Positions 16,651 through 25,586 of a stretch of 64,000 nt of DNA are shown here, piece after piece. The DNA comes from Tsukamurella sputi (GTDB lineage Bacteria > Actinomycetota > Actinomycetes > Mycobacteriales > Mycobacteriaceae). Each line of letters opens with the position of its first letter. Position 1 is the first letter of the stretch. The stretch is from contig NZ_VIGV01000009.1 of NCBI RefSeq assembly GCF_007858445.1, forward strand, positions 58,410-122,409, in the 5' to 3' direction. Both the position numbers and the translations under genes were made by a program. Below the pieces are notes generated by a model. It saw only the letters and a list, made by a program, of their open reading frames with translations, was not told where the DNA came from and ran no database searches.

Positions 16651-18577
16651 TCGCCTTCGCCCGCCAGTTCGACTCCAACAGATTCCACTCGGCCCACGGG
16701 AAGTTCGGCGACACCCGCAGCGTCTCCTCGTAGGCCAGCCGCACGTCCTCGAGTTCGAGCGTGCGCAACAGCGCCCGCTTCTCCTCCGAGGAGAGGCCCG
16801 AGCGGTCGATACCGCTGACCCGGAAGTCGCGGAAGCCGCGCGCGGAGGAGATGACGGTGCGCATGAACCGGGCGTTCGACATCAGGTCGATGCCACTGCA
16901 CAGGCGCCCCTTGAGATCGAGGGCGCTCACCTCGGCGAGCCGGTCGTTGTGCGATTCCAGGTACTCGCGCACGCCCTCGCCCAGTTCCTCGCGGTTCTTC
17001 GCCGCGACGGACTCGGCGATCGCCACGAGTTCCTCGGGGGTGAAGGAACTGAACGAGATGCGCGTCGGGAAGCGGAGCGGAAGGCCGGCGTTCACCTGGA
17101 GCAAGCGGTTCATGTCGTCGTCGTAGCCTGCGAGCACCACGACGACCTTCTCCCGCAGCGGCCGGTCGCCCTCGTTCTCGATCCGGGCGAGCAGCGCTTC
17201 GAGCGCCTCTCGGCCGAACCGCGACGCCTGGTCCTCGCCGTCACCGGCGACGAGCCCGTAGGCCTCGTCGAGGAAGAACAGTCCGCCGCGGGCCTCGTCG
17301 ATGAGCTTGTTCGTGCGGATACCCGCCTGGCCCACGTATCCCGTCATCATGTCGCTCGGCTGGTGCTCGTACACCTCGGGCCTGGCGATCACGCCGAGGC
17401 CGTAGTACAACTTCGCGAGAATCCGGACGCCCGTGGTCTTACCCGTGCCGGGCGGGCCCGTGATGATCGCGGAGAGGCGCATCTCCTCCTCGCTGTACTC
17501 CTCGCCCAGTTCCTCACTGAGTTGCTTGCGCTCGCGGTCCATCTCGACCTTGGACGCGAGGCGGCGGATCTGGGACTTCACGTCCGGGCTGCCCACCAGA
17601 GCGTCCAGTTCACGCCAGGCGTCGGCGAGCACCACGTCGCGCTGCCGGTCGAGACTCTCCTGCTCGATCTCCAGGGCGGTGGTCCCCGACGCCGGGTCCC
17701 AGGGATCGGTGCGCGTGCTCATCGATTGCGCGGTGACGACTTCGAGGAAACCGCCGGCGGCCGCGTGGTCGAGGTCGGCACGCGAGGAGATCCACGCCCG
17801 CGCATCGCGTAGGAGCTTCGCCGCGCCGTCCTCGTCGCCCGTCGCACGGAGCGCGTAGGCCTGGGTGACGATGAGGCTGGCCTGCACCAGTTTGAACTCC
17901 TCGGAGGCGAGCGCCGTCCTGGTCGCCGAGAGTGCCTGCTGCGCGTCACCCGTACCGACGAGTGCGCGCGCCGTCAGCGCCGTGACACCGAGCTGCCAGA
18001 AGCGGACGGCACCGTCGGTCTCCGCAGACACCCAGAGGGGCTCGCGACTGTCGGCCACCGTCGAGAGCACCTCGGGCCAGCGGTGCGCGAGCCCGAGCAG
18101 GCAGAGCCACAGGTATCGCAGGTAGTTCCGCTGAGCCGGCGAGTCGTGGCTCACCTCGCGCTGGAGCTTCGTCAGTTCCTCGGCCGCCTCGGCGAGGTGA
18201 CCCGCCTGCGCCAGGATGACGGCGGCGCCCGCGCGTGCGTACAGCACGTCGGTCACCGGCATGCCGAGTTCGACGACGCCCATGTGCACCGGGATCTTCA
18301 GCCCCAGGGCACCCTCGGCGGGGTCCACCACCATGCCGTTGCGGCGCAACTCCGCTCCGAACGTGCGAGCCGAGGCGAGCAGCCCCCGCGCGGCGGCGGG
18401 ATCGGAGAGCTGACTGCGATCGACCGCCATCAATCCGATCCACGCGTCGCACATGGTGGGGTCGGCTTCGACGGCCAAGCGGAAGGCCTGAGCCGGTTCG
18501 CGGGTATCGGTTCGTGCAGCGAGAGATCGCAGCCCGAGCGAGAAGTACCGCTGGGCAGTGGGGTTCGAGGTCGTCAT
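16643..18577 (-). CDS. eccA: ESX AAA+ ATPase EccA
   Basis: 644-residue cytosolic AAA+ protein. N-terminal TPR-like helical repeats (about 1-290) and a C-terminal CbxX/CfqX-type AAA+ domain with Walker A GPPGTGKT (374-381, K380) and Walker B LFFLDEAYG (D437-E438), both intact. EccA is thought to help release EspG and other chaperones from substrates. The ATG at 18577 overlaps the previous stop by ATGA; earlier in-frame codons lie inside the EspK-like gene. Contrast: this ATPase is complete while the EspI-like ATPase and the mycosin of the same locus are not. Confidence 0.95.
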   Translation of the reverse strand: MTTSNPTAQRYFSLGLRSLAARTDTREPAQAFRLAVEADPTMCDAWIGLMAVDRSQLSDPAAARGLLASARTFGAELRRNGMVVDPAEGALGLKIPVHMGVVELGMPVTDVLYARAGAAVILAQAGHLAEAAEELTKLQREVSHDSPAQRNYLRYLWLCLLGLAHRWPEVLSTVADSREPLWVSAETDGAVRFWQLGVTALTARALVGTGDAQQALSATRTALASEEFKLVQASLIVTQAYALRATGDEDGAAKLLRDARAWISSRADLDHAAAGGFLEVVTAQSMSTRTDPWDPASGTTALEIEQESLDRQRDVVLADAWRELDALVGSPDVKSQIRRLASKVEMDRERKQLSEELGEEYSEEEMRLSAIITGPPGTGKTTGVRILAKLYYGLGVIARPEVYEHQPSDMMTGYVGQAGIRTNKLIDEARGGLFFLDEAYGLVAGDGEDQASRFGREALEALLARIENEGDRPLREKVVVVLAGYDDDMNRLLQVNAGLPLRFPTRISFSSFTPEELVAIAESVAAKNREELGEGVREYLESHNDRLAEVSALDLKGRLCSGIDLMSNARFMRTVISSARGFRDFRVSGIDRSGLSSEEKRALLRTLELEDVRLAYEETLRVSPNFPWAEWNLLESNWRAKANG

Positions 18578-21500
18578 CGTGATTGTGCGGAGTCCTGATC
18601 CTGGCTCGAGAGGAAGCGGGCGAAGGTCCACGCGTACACGGCCGACTCGATGTCGCTGTACGCCGCGGCCAGCGTGGCGACGACGATCGCCCGTTCCATC
18701 AAACGGTCGCGCAGCCGGGTCGCCTCCGGAGCGGGCGCCGTCAGATCCTCCGGCGACGCCGGGGTCCGATCGAGCCCCAGCACGTCGGCGAGCGCCCGTT
18801 CGTCGGTGTGCAGCTGCTCGAGCACCGCAGGCGGCACCGCGGCACCGTCGTCCAGGAAGCACCGCGCGTCGATGCGCGCCGCCTCGATCCCGATGGCGTG
18901 TTCCGGCGCGATGGGCTGCGTCTCGAGATCCCGGATCAGGGCACGAGCCTGACGTCGTGCCTGTTCGGGATCGAGCGCACGGATCTGCTGCAGCCGCGCT
19001 GGCGACACCGCCGCCTCGAACCGGCTGCGTCCACCGGGGAGTACGGCACCCGGGCGGCGGACGCCCACCATGTTCTCCTCGCCCACGACGGAGCTGTACG
19101 CACGGCTCGGATGGGTCGTCGCGACGGCGGTCAGGGTGAATCCGTTCCGCTCCGCGTACTCGACCAGTTGACGGACCGGATCGTCGATGGACGCCCAGCG
19201 GTAGCCGTTGGGGATGTTCCACAAGACGCGCACGCCGGCGGGGATCACCACGCCGGGTGGCAGCCATCCTGCATCCGAGGTGGTGACGGCCATGACCGTC
19301 TCCTCCTCCTTGACGAGTAGTCCCGCAGCCCAGTGGAGTCCGGATTCCGGTCCGTGGGGTCCGCCGCTGAGCGAGCCGAGGATCGAGGCCGCCGCATCGT
19401 GGACCTGCTGCACCTCCGGCGACTTCTTCCGGAGTACGAGGGGTTCTGTGCGCCCGAGAATGGCCGGCCCTGTCGCGAGTACCGGAGCCGTGCGAGCGGG
19501 ACGCGACTGCGCTCGCGCGGCCACTGCGGCCGATACGGCAGGTCCGGCCGCGGGTGTGTGCTCGCCCTTGAGGAGATCCGAGAACTTGATCACCCCGGAC
19601 TTCTTCACGGGCGCGGTTGCGGGTGCGGGTGCGGCCGCGGTGGGTTCGGGCGCCGAGCTCTCCGGCTCGCGTTCCGCCTGGGTCCCTTCGTCAGTGGATT
19701 CGACGACGTCGGGTTCGTCCAGCGCGCCGGACGCGGCCTCGTCCGCCTCTGCGGCTGCAGGCTCCTCCTCCGCCGGCTCCGCGAGCGCGGCCGCAGTCTC
19801 GTCCGCGTCGGACTCGTCGACGGCGACCCCATCGTCGCTGCCCGCTTCCGCTTCCGCTTCCGCTTCCGCTTCCGCTTCCGCTTCCGCTTCCGCTTCCGCT
19901 TCCGCTTCCGCTTCCGAGGCAGTCTCGCCCGCGGCGGCCGATTCGTCGAGCGCGCCATCCACGTCGATCTCGGCGGGCTCGAGCTCCGTCACGGCATCAC
20001 CGGACGACTCCGCATCACCGTCCAGGACGGAGTCGGCGACGACATCGTCGGCCTCGGTGTCGATCTCGTCGTCCGCGAAGTCCACGTCGGCCGAAAGGCC
20101 CTCGTCGTCGATGTCGACCATGCCGTCGTCCTCATCGATGTCGCCGAGGTCATCGATATCGGCGGCCGAGTCGTCTCCGGTCCCGACCGCATCGTCCTCG
20201 GCCTCGCCGTCCGGTTCGCCATCGGGAACGGGGTCCACGGGCTGCGCGTCTTGGGACCGCTCGTCGTCGGAGTTCTCGACGACCGCGGGTTCCGCGGGCA
20301 CCGTCGGCACCGCGCCGGGGCTGGACCACGCGCCTCCGGGCACCCGCCCGAAGGAGAGGCCACCGGCCACCACGGCGTCGAGCGGCTCAGCCTCTCCCAC
20401 CGATTCCCGGTGTTCAGGTCGAACCGCCTCATCTCCGAGGGCAATGGCGGTGCCGGCCTCGCTCTCCGCCGCCGCCTGGTCGTCGTCGACGGAGACGTCC
20501 TCGACCGGAATCGGGACGAAGCCGGCCGGTGCGGCGACGGGGATCGGCCCGCTCACGGCCTCACGCTCCCCTGCCTCGCCGGCGCCGGGGGTGCGACCGA
20601 AGGTGAATCCGTTGAACACCGGCTGCGGAACCACCGGCACCGCCGCATCGACCGGTGGACTCACGGACGGAGCTCGACCGAGTCCGAAGAAGCCGTCGGC
20701 GAGCACAGGAGCGTCGTCCTCGACCACATCAGCGGGTGTCTCCGAGGTCTCGGCTTCGGAGGTCACGCATTCCTCGGTGTCGTCCGTGTCGTCGACCGTC
20801 GCGTCAGCTGCCACCGGGTGGTCGGCGTCCACGCTGTCGTACTCCACCGGGCCCTCGGCGCGGGCTACAGGATTCTTCGGCATGCGGCCGAACCCCATGA
20901 AACCGAGATCCATCGGGGCTTCGTCGACCGAGTTCGCGAACGCGTCCTGCGCGGCAGCGGCGGCGGCCTCCGGGCTCGCCGCTTCCGGCTCGACGATCGC
21001 CCGCTCGTTGGTCTCGACGGGGTCGCGAACCGTCTCATGGCCGTTCGAGTCGGCGTGGCCGTTCACGACGGTGTGTCCGTTCGTCTCGGCGTGGCCGTTC
21101 GTGGAACGCCCGTTGACCGGCGCGTGCCCGTTCTGCTCGCCGCGGGTGTTCCGCACCGCGTAGCCGTTGCGGGCGTGGCCGTTCCGTGCCACGCGACCGT
21201 TGCGCTCACTGGCCTCGACGCTCGTGCCGGGAACGCGACCGAAGGCCATGAACCCGCTGACCAGGCCGACGGCCGGCTTCTCCTTCGTGGCCCCCGTCTC
21301 GGGCGTGACCATCTTCTCTGCCACCTCGACGGCCCGGGCCCGAGCGGTGGCGATCAGCTCGGCGACGCGATCGGCCGGATCGATGCCGGCCTGCGCGGAC
21401 TGCCGCTCCGCCGCCTCGATCTCCGCCTCGACCTGGTACACGATCTCGGACTGCTCCAGGTTCACCTGCTGCAGGCTGCGCGCCAGTTCACCGAGCGCGT

Positions 21501-21768
21501 GCGAGACGTGGACCAGGGATTCGCCGACCCGGACGATGCCGATGAAGCCCTGCGCCCACTTCCCGGTCTCGGTCTCGAGGAACTCCGACACCTCGACTTC
21601 ACCGAGTTGGGCGGTCGCAGTGGTTCCCTCGCTCGCCACCCTGAAGGCGTACGACGACGCCTGCGCTGCGGACAGCGCCCGCGACGCCAGGTCGTCGGGA
21701 GTCACTTCGTCCTCCCAGATCCCTTCGAGGAGGACGTCGGCGTGGGGGGTATCAGGGCGATCGATCAC
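18574..21768 (-). CDS. EspK-like ESX-associated protein with FGRxP repeats
   Basis: 1064 residues. N-terminal helical domain (about 25-155) with W71-A-Q-G and a long coiled segment. Disordered middle (about 160-720): five short motifs GFMAFGRVPG (172), GFMGFGRMPK (289), GFFGLGRAPS (359), GFTFGRTPG (387) and GGLSFGRVPG (469), an Asn-Gly-His repeat stretch (190-245), acidic sequence and about twelve Glu-Ala pairs (619-642). The C-terminal domain (about 790-1064, GWLPPGVVIPAGVRVLW near 850) resembles the C-terminal region of EspK-type ESX-1 proteins, which bind EccC. The match is from memory, so family membership is moderate. No membrane segment. It overlaps eccA by ATGA, so it is part of the ESX operon. 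Confidence 0.55.
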   Translation of the reverse strand: MIDRPDTPHADVLLEGIWEDEVTPDDLASRALSAAQASSYAFRVASEGTTATAQLGEVEVSEFLETETGKWAQGFIGIVRVGESLVHVSHALGELARSLQQVNLEQSEIVYQVEAEIEAAERQSAQAGIDPADRVAELIATARARAVEVAEKMVTPETGATKEKPAVGLVSGFMAFGRVPGTSVEASERNGRVARNGHARNGYAVRNTRGEQNGHAPVNGRSTNGHAETNGHTVVNGHADSNGHETVRDPVETNERAIVEPEAASPEAAAAAAQDAFANSVDEAPMDLGFMGFGRMPKNPVARAEGPVEYDSVDADHPVAADATVDDTDDTEECVTSEAETSETPADVVEDDAPVLADGFFGLGRAPSVSPPVDAAVPVVPQPVFNGFTFGRTPGAGEAGEREAVSGPIPVAAPAGFVPIPVEDVSVDDDQAAAESEAGTAIALGDEAVRPEHRESVGEAEPLDAVVAGGLSFGRVPGGAWSSPGAVPTVPAEPAVVENSDDERSQDAQPVDPVPDGEPDGEAEDDAVGTGDDSAADIDDLGDIDEDDGMVDIDDEGLSADVDFADDEIDTEADDVVADSVLDGDAESSGDAVTELEPAEIDVDGALDESAAAGETASEAEAEAEAEAEAEAEAEAEAEAEAGSDDGVAVDESDADETAAALAEPAEEEPAAAEADEAASGALDEPDVVESTDEGTQAEREPESSAPEPTAAAPAPATAPVKKSGVIKFSDLLKGEHTPAAGPAVSAAVAARAQSRPARTAPVLATGPAILGRTEPLVLRKKSPEVQQVHDAAASILGSLSGGPHGPESGLHWAAGLLVKEEETVMAVTTSDAGWLPPGVVIPAGVRVLWNIPNGYRWASIDDPVRQLVEYAERNGFTLTAVATTHPSRAYSSVVGEENMVGVRRPGAVLPGGRSRFEAAVSPARLQQIRALDPEQARRQARALIRDLETQPIAPEHAIGIEAARIDARCFLDDGAAVPPAVLEQLHTDERALADVLGLDRTPASPEDLTAPAPEATRLRDRLMERAIVVATLAAAYSDIESAVYAWTFARFLSSQDQDSAQSR
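19844..19915. repeat. 12 perfect copies of a hexanucleotide
   Basis: The unit GCTTCC (GGAAGC on the coding strand) is repeated twelve times without a mismatch inside the EspK-like gene and encodes alternating Glu and Ala. Slippage would change length by two residues per unit without shifting the frame. Confidence 0.95.
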
Positions 21769-21817
21769 TTCGACACCTCACTTCAGGCCGAGCGCGACGC
21801 GGCGGTGGACGACGTGA

Positions 21818-22135
21818 TCACGACGCGACCCCCATGGCCGACGGGGCCTGCACCCACAGCGACGAGCGACTACCGGAGGTGTCCTCGGACGGACGTTCGC
21901 TGCGGCGTCGCATCGCGAGCGCTTCCGCGGCCTCGAGCTCGGGAATGACGCCATCGATGAGTTCGTCGATGGTCTCGACGATCCGCTCACCGTGCGCACT
22001 GGTACTTCCCACCGAGGAGCTGATCGACTTCACGGTCGAACGCAACTGCGCCGTGGCGATGGCCGCGCGCGCCTCGATGGCGCGGGCACCCGCGCTTTGG
22101 CCGAGGTTCGCACCGCTGTCCTTGTCGGAGCTCAA
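21818..22135 (-). CDS. small helical protein, first gene of ESX operon
   Basis: About 105 residues, no signal peptide, no membrane segment, predicted all-helical (ARAIEARAAIATAQLR, then TIDELIDGVIPELEAAEALA). Size and composition recall EspC- or WXG100-type proteins but W-x-G and YxxxD/E are absent, so I do not assign a family. TTG at 22135 is chosen because GGGAGG lies 7 bases upstream; GTG at 22141 directly on that site is the alternative. It precedes the EspK-like gene by 49 bases and probably encodes its partner. Confidence 0.6.
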   Translation of the reverse strand: MSSDKDSGANLGQSAGARAIEARAAIATAQLRSTVKSISSSVGSTSAHGERIVETIDELIDGVIPELEAAEALAMRRRSERPSEDTSGSRSSLWVQAPSAMGVAS

Positions 22136-22627
22136 TGCCACCCTCCCGTCCTGCCCAGCCAGACGGCACACACGTACCGACTGTATTCGTTGTCGCAAAA
22201 GAATGTACCACTCCTGTTGCAACCGCACTCGCTCGAAGGTCTCCTTGTGGAGTCGCAAGACTTCCAGGTCAGGCCACACAGGATCACGATCGACAATTCC
22301 GGTTGTCGGTCACGTTGTGCACGGTCGCGAGGCGTAGCGATCCATGACGACGCGCCGCGGCCGTACCGGCCCGGTCGCCGTTACCGGACTCGCGAACGAA
22401 TCCCCTGAGTCACACCCACGGAACGAACGTCAGCGCAGGTAGCCGCTCGATTCGCCGCCCCGCTCATGAACCGGCGCACCCACAGCCACCGGCGACCCAG
22501 CAATCTTCGTGAGCATTCATATCGATCACCGGAATTCAATGTCGTAATTCCGCCCCCGGAGCGCGATAGCGCACCCCGCAGAATCATCGGACCGGTTCCC
22601 CGCACCGCTTGTGCAAAACTGTCCGCT
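22136..22627. other. 492-bp divergent intergenic region
   Basis: Lies between the leftward ESX operon and the rightward lipoprotein gene and must carry both promoters. I see no convincing -35/-10 pair on the minus strand, no IdeR-type iron box and no Zur-type palindrome, which would be expected for an iron- or zinc-controlled ESX-3. AAAACT 7 bases before the ATG at 22628 is a weak -10 candidate for the lipoprotein. Confidence 0.5.
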
Positions 22628-23827
22628 ATGCGGGGATTCGTACGGGGTGGGTGTTCGACGGTAGCGGTGCTGCTCGCCGTCAGCGGCTGCGCGACGACGG
22701 TCGACGGCACCGCCGCACCGGATCCGAGTGCCGCGGTCCGGCTCGATCCGGGCGGCTATCCGACGAAGCCGCGCGCTGTTCCCGAGAGGACGAACGCGAA
22801 CGACCGGCGGGTACAAGCCAGCTACGAACTCTCCGGGGGCCTGGTCGCACCGCCCGAGCTCGACAAGACCTTCAACTGGGCCGCAGCATCGACGACGCCG
22901 GTCCTGCCCTCGACGGTCGCACTCGGACTGGCCTTCGGGCTCCCGCTCATCCCGGCTCTGTCGCAGAACGAGAGCTTCGTCGGAGGCGCCGTGTCGGCAT
23001 GGCAGACGACCCAGATCGAACGCGCGAACGCCGATACCGCCCGTATGACGACCGCCGTCATCCGATATCGAACCGCCGACAACGCCGCAGCGGCCGCGCG
23101 CGCGATCCGGGCGGAGTTCGCGTCCAACCAGAGGTCGCCGATCCCGGAGCACCCCGACGCTTTCCTGGGGACGAGCCTGTCGAACCTCGACCTGACCAAG
23201 GTCTGGTGGACGCCCTACCAGGACTACCTGCTCGTGGTCGGGCTCGGCAACACCGCCGATGCCACGGCGGCCTCCCTGGCGAAGTCGTGGCTGGACCGGC
23301 AGACCACCACACTCCGCACGCCCACCATGTCACCGGACCAGCTACTGACGCTTCCGCCGGACCGCGACGGGATCATGTCACTGACCCTCCCGGACGTGAT
23401 CCGGGCGAGCGACGGGACGCAGCTGGCTCTGGGCTACCTCACGCCGCAGGCCTGGGCGAATGCCGCCACCGACGACTGGAACGCCACGAAGACGCTCCTC
23501 GACCGAGCCGGCGCCGACCTCATCGGCACGGCAGGCTCGACGGTGACCCGCACCTGGAGTGCCGCCAGCGCGCGCTACCTCGCCGACGCCTATCGGACGG
23601 GAGAGGAGGGCAGCGACGGCAGCGCGACCGAAGTCGCGTCCGTCGGCGGCGTCCCGGAATCCCGATGCGTCAGCCTCGTCACCCGCGCGAACGGCGAGCC
23701 GCGACGAGCCTACCGATGCACTTTCACATCGGGCCGCTACTACGTGACGACGGATGCCGTGGGCACCCTCGATCAGGCACACCAGCAGGTGGCTGCGAGC
23801 TACCTGATGGTCAAGGACGCCAAGTGA
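22628..23827 (+). CDS. DUF7373-type lipoprotein, paralogue of ESX-internal copy
   Basis: 399 residues, signal peptide ending in lipobox VSGC (Cys21), so an anchored extracytoplasmic lipoprotein. It shares the whole domain plan and the C-terminal SYLMVKDAK with the lipoprotein at 9645-10829. It is divergent from the ESX operon, separated by 492 bp. The ATG at 22628 is chosen because the signal peptide starts there; 54 extra in-frame codons upstream are Pro/Arg-rich and not a signal peptide. Function unknown; a link to the ESX system is inferred from the paralogue inside it. Confidence 0.75.
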   Translation: MRGFVRGGCSTVAVLLAVSGCATTVDGTAAPDPSAAVRLDPGGYPTKPRAVPERTNANDRRVQASYELSGGLVAPPELDKTFNWAAASTTPVLPSTVALGLAFGLPLIPALSQNESFVGGAVSAWQTTQIERANADTARMTTAVIRYRTADNAAAAARAIRAEFASNQRSPIPEHPDAFLGTSLSNLDLTKVWWTPYQDYLLVVGLGNTADATAASLAKSWLDRQTTTLRTPTMSPDQLLTLPPDRDGIMSLTLPDVIRASDGTQLALGYLTPQAWANAATDDWNATKTLLDRAGADLIGTAGSTVTRTWSAASARYLADAYRTGEEGSDGSATEVASVGGVPESRCVSLVTRANGEPRRAYRCTFTSGRYYVTTDAVGTLDQAHQQVAASYLMVKDAK

Positions 23828-23837
23828 TCCGGAGCGA

Positions 23838-25139
23838 TCAGGCGGTCGCGCGGGAGACGGCACCCAGCGGGTCGGTGTAGACACCGTCGAGCGCGGCGGC
23901 GCCGGCGGCCTGCTGCTGGACGCGGCCACCCGCACCACTCACCCGGACGGCCCGTCCGGGCTCGGCCGACGTGGCCTTCAGTGCGGCGGCGACGTGGGGC
24001 AGGATCGCGGTGTGGTCGGTGAACGCCTGGCCACCCAGGATCAGCCGGTCCGGATTGAAGATGTCGGCCACGAGCGCGGCCGCTTCACCCAGCACCCGAC
24101 CGCGCTCTGCGACGATCGCGCGCGCCTTCTCGTTCCCGCCGTCGGCCAGCTTGTGCAGATCGGCGATGGTGCGCACCGAGAGCTTCTGCGCGCGGGCGGC
24201 ATCCACGACGGCAGTGTCGGTGACGGCGTCCTCGAGGCGACCGGTGCGCTTCGGGTCGAGCAACTCGACATTGCGGGTCGGCAGGTGACCGATGGTGTGC
24301 GGGCCCGACTTCGGCGAGTGCACCGCGCCGTGCAGCGCCAGCGCGACACCCACGGTCTCGCGACCGTAGAAGTACAGCGTGGAGCCCTGCGACTCGTACT
24401 CCTCGGACAGGTGCAGCTCGGCGGCGGCCATCGCCTCGACGTGCGGCGCCACCGTGACCGGCAGGCCGATCGCACCCGAAAGACGTTCGCCCAGAGCGAC
24501 ATCCTTCCAACCGAGACGGGGATGATCGGCCACCACACCGCGATCGTCGACCCGGCCGCCGATGGCGATGCCGGCCCCAAGAACAGTACGGCCGTCCCAG
24601 CGCGCCAGGAATCGCCGCGCGCTGGTGGCGATCACGGACAGCACCTCGCCGGGCTCGCCGCTCTCGGGCGTGGGGATCTGGATGGCGCCGATCACCTTGC
24701 CGGCGACATCGTGCATCGTCACGGTGCTGACCCGGAACCCGATGTGGATGCCCAGCGCGAGCGGCCCGTTCGGGTCCACCTCGAGCGGCAGGCGCGGGCG
24801 GCCGACGACGCCGCTCGCGGCGCGGTCCGCGCGCTCACGCACGAGGCCGGCCTCGATCAGGGCCGTCACCTGGCGGTTCACAGTGGCGGCGGAGAGCTGG
24901 GTCTCGCGGACGATCTCATCGCGCAGTACCAGGCCCCCGCGACGGATCACGCGCAGCACGGCGGCGGCGGGCTTCTCCGAGACGCGGAGCTGCGGGGCGA
25001 AAACCCGTGCGGGCGAAGCGGTGCGGACCGGGCGCTCCACTGCCGCCGGGCGCGCCAGCGGGTTGCGCGGCCGCGCGGTCCGGGCCTGCGCGGGGCGGGC
25101 CGAAGCGGGGGAAACGGGGGGAAGATCAACGACGGTCAT
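23838..25139 (-). CDS. ROK-family transcriptional regulator
   Basis: 433 residues. Pro/Arg-rich tail (1-55), winged helix (about 56-118, AATVNRQVTALIEAGLV as recognition region) and a ROK sugar-kinase-like domain (about 125-420) with GIAIGGRVD and NPDRLILGG. ROK repressors sense sugars or phosphorylated sugars. It converges on the lipoprotein gene at 10 bases and is preceded by GAGGAAC for the ATG at 25139. A mycobacterial ROK regulator (Rv0485) affects a PE/PPE pair; whether this protein controls the nearby ESX locus is not shown. Confidence 0.85.
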   Translation of the reverse strand: MTVVDLPPVSPASARPAQARTARPRNPLARPAAVERPVRTASPARVFAPQLRVSEKPAAAVLRVIRRGGLVLRDEIVRETQLSAATVNRQVTALIEAGLVRERADRAASGVVGRPRLPLEVDPNGPLALGIHIGFRVSTVTMHDVAGKVIGAIQIPTPESGEPGEVLSVIATSARRFLARWDGRTVLGAGIAIGGRVDDRGVVADHPRLGWKDVALGERLSGAIGLPVTVAPHVEAMAAAELHLSEEYESQGSTLYFYGRETVGVALALHGAVHSPKSGPHTIGHLPTRNVELLDPKRTGRLEDAVTDTAVVDAARAQKLSVRTIADLHKLADGGNEKARAIVAERGRVLGEAAALVADIFNPDRLILGGQAFTDHTAILPHVAAALKATSAEPGRAVRVSGAGGRVQQQAAGAAALDGVYTDPLGAVSRATA

Positions 25140-25586
25140 GGTTCCTCGTAGGTGTGCGTACGCCGCGACCTGCGGGGATCTACCCCGGGCGTCGGCGTGA
25201 AGATGGAGTTGTCGAAAGACTCGACCCGTCAGAGGGGTCGGCGGGAGTTGCGAGCGGAACGCTCAGCAGCAACACATTCGACAGTGCACGCGAACCATGG
25301 GGAGACGGCAGCCCAGCGCGACGGTCTCATAACCGACGCGCAGATGGGCCTCAAGACTCCCGGACATGACTTGAAAGTAGCACCCCCTGTACCTCGCCGC
25401 ACAAGCACCGCGGCCCACAGTGGGATGCACATCACATTCCATGCCGAGGAAAACCGGGTGCGGAACGCACGCATCCCCCTCTACACTCGTCGCCATGCTG
25501 TCCTGAGACGTCCCCCGGCCCCGCCGCCCTTTCGCATCCGGTCTCCCGTGTGCCGCGGCTCCCTCCACGGACCTCAAGGAGCATTC
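25140..25586. promoter_or_regulatory. 447-bp leader region of ABC-F gene
   Basis: No gene seen. On the plus strand an AAAACC tract (25451-25455), a small hairpin GTGCG-GAA-CGCAC (25458-25470), a TACACT box (25482-25487) and a four-codon upstream ORF ATG-CTG-TCC-TGA (25495-25506) precede the ABC-F start by about 90 nt. ABC-F resistance genes often carry attenuating leaders and AT-rich WhiB7 promoter sites; each element here is only suggestive. The left part must also hold the ROK promoter. Confidence 0.35.

Noticed and set aside
19844-19915. Tandem repeat as CRISPR
   Set aside because: No spacers; a simple coding hexanucleotide repeat.
19208-21948. Two long open frames opposite the EspK-like gene, one Ser/Ala-rich
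   Set aside because: Both mirror the low-complexity coding sequence of the minus strand, including its hexanucleotide repeat.
22136-22627. Search for an IdeR or Zur box upstream of the ESX operon
   Set aside because: No TTAGG-type or zinc-type palindrome found by eye; no feature reported.
25495-25506. Four-codon upstream ORF in the ABC-F leader as a gene
   Set aside because: Too short to support alone; mentioned only as part of the leader.
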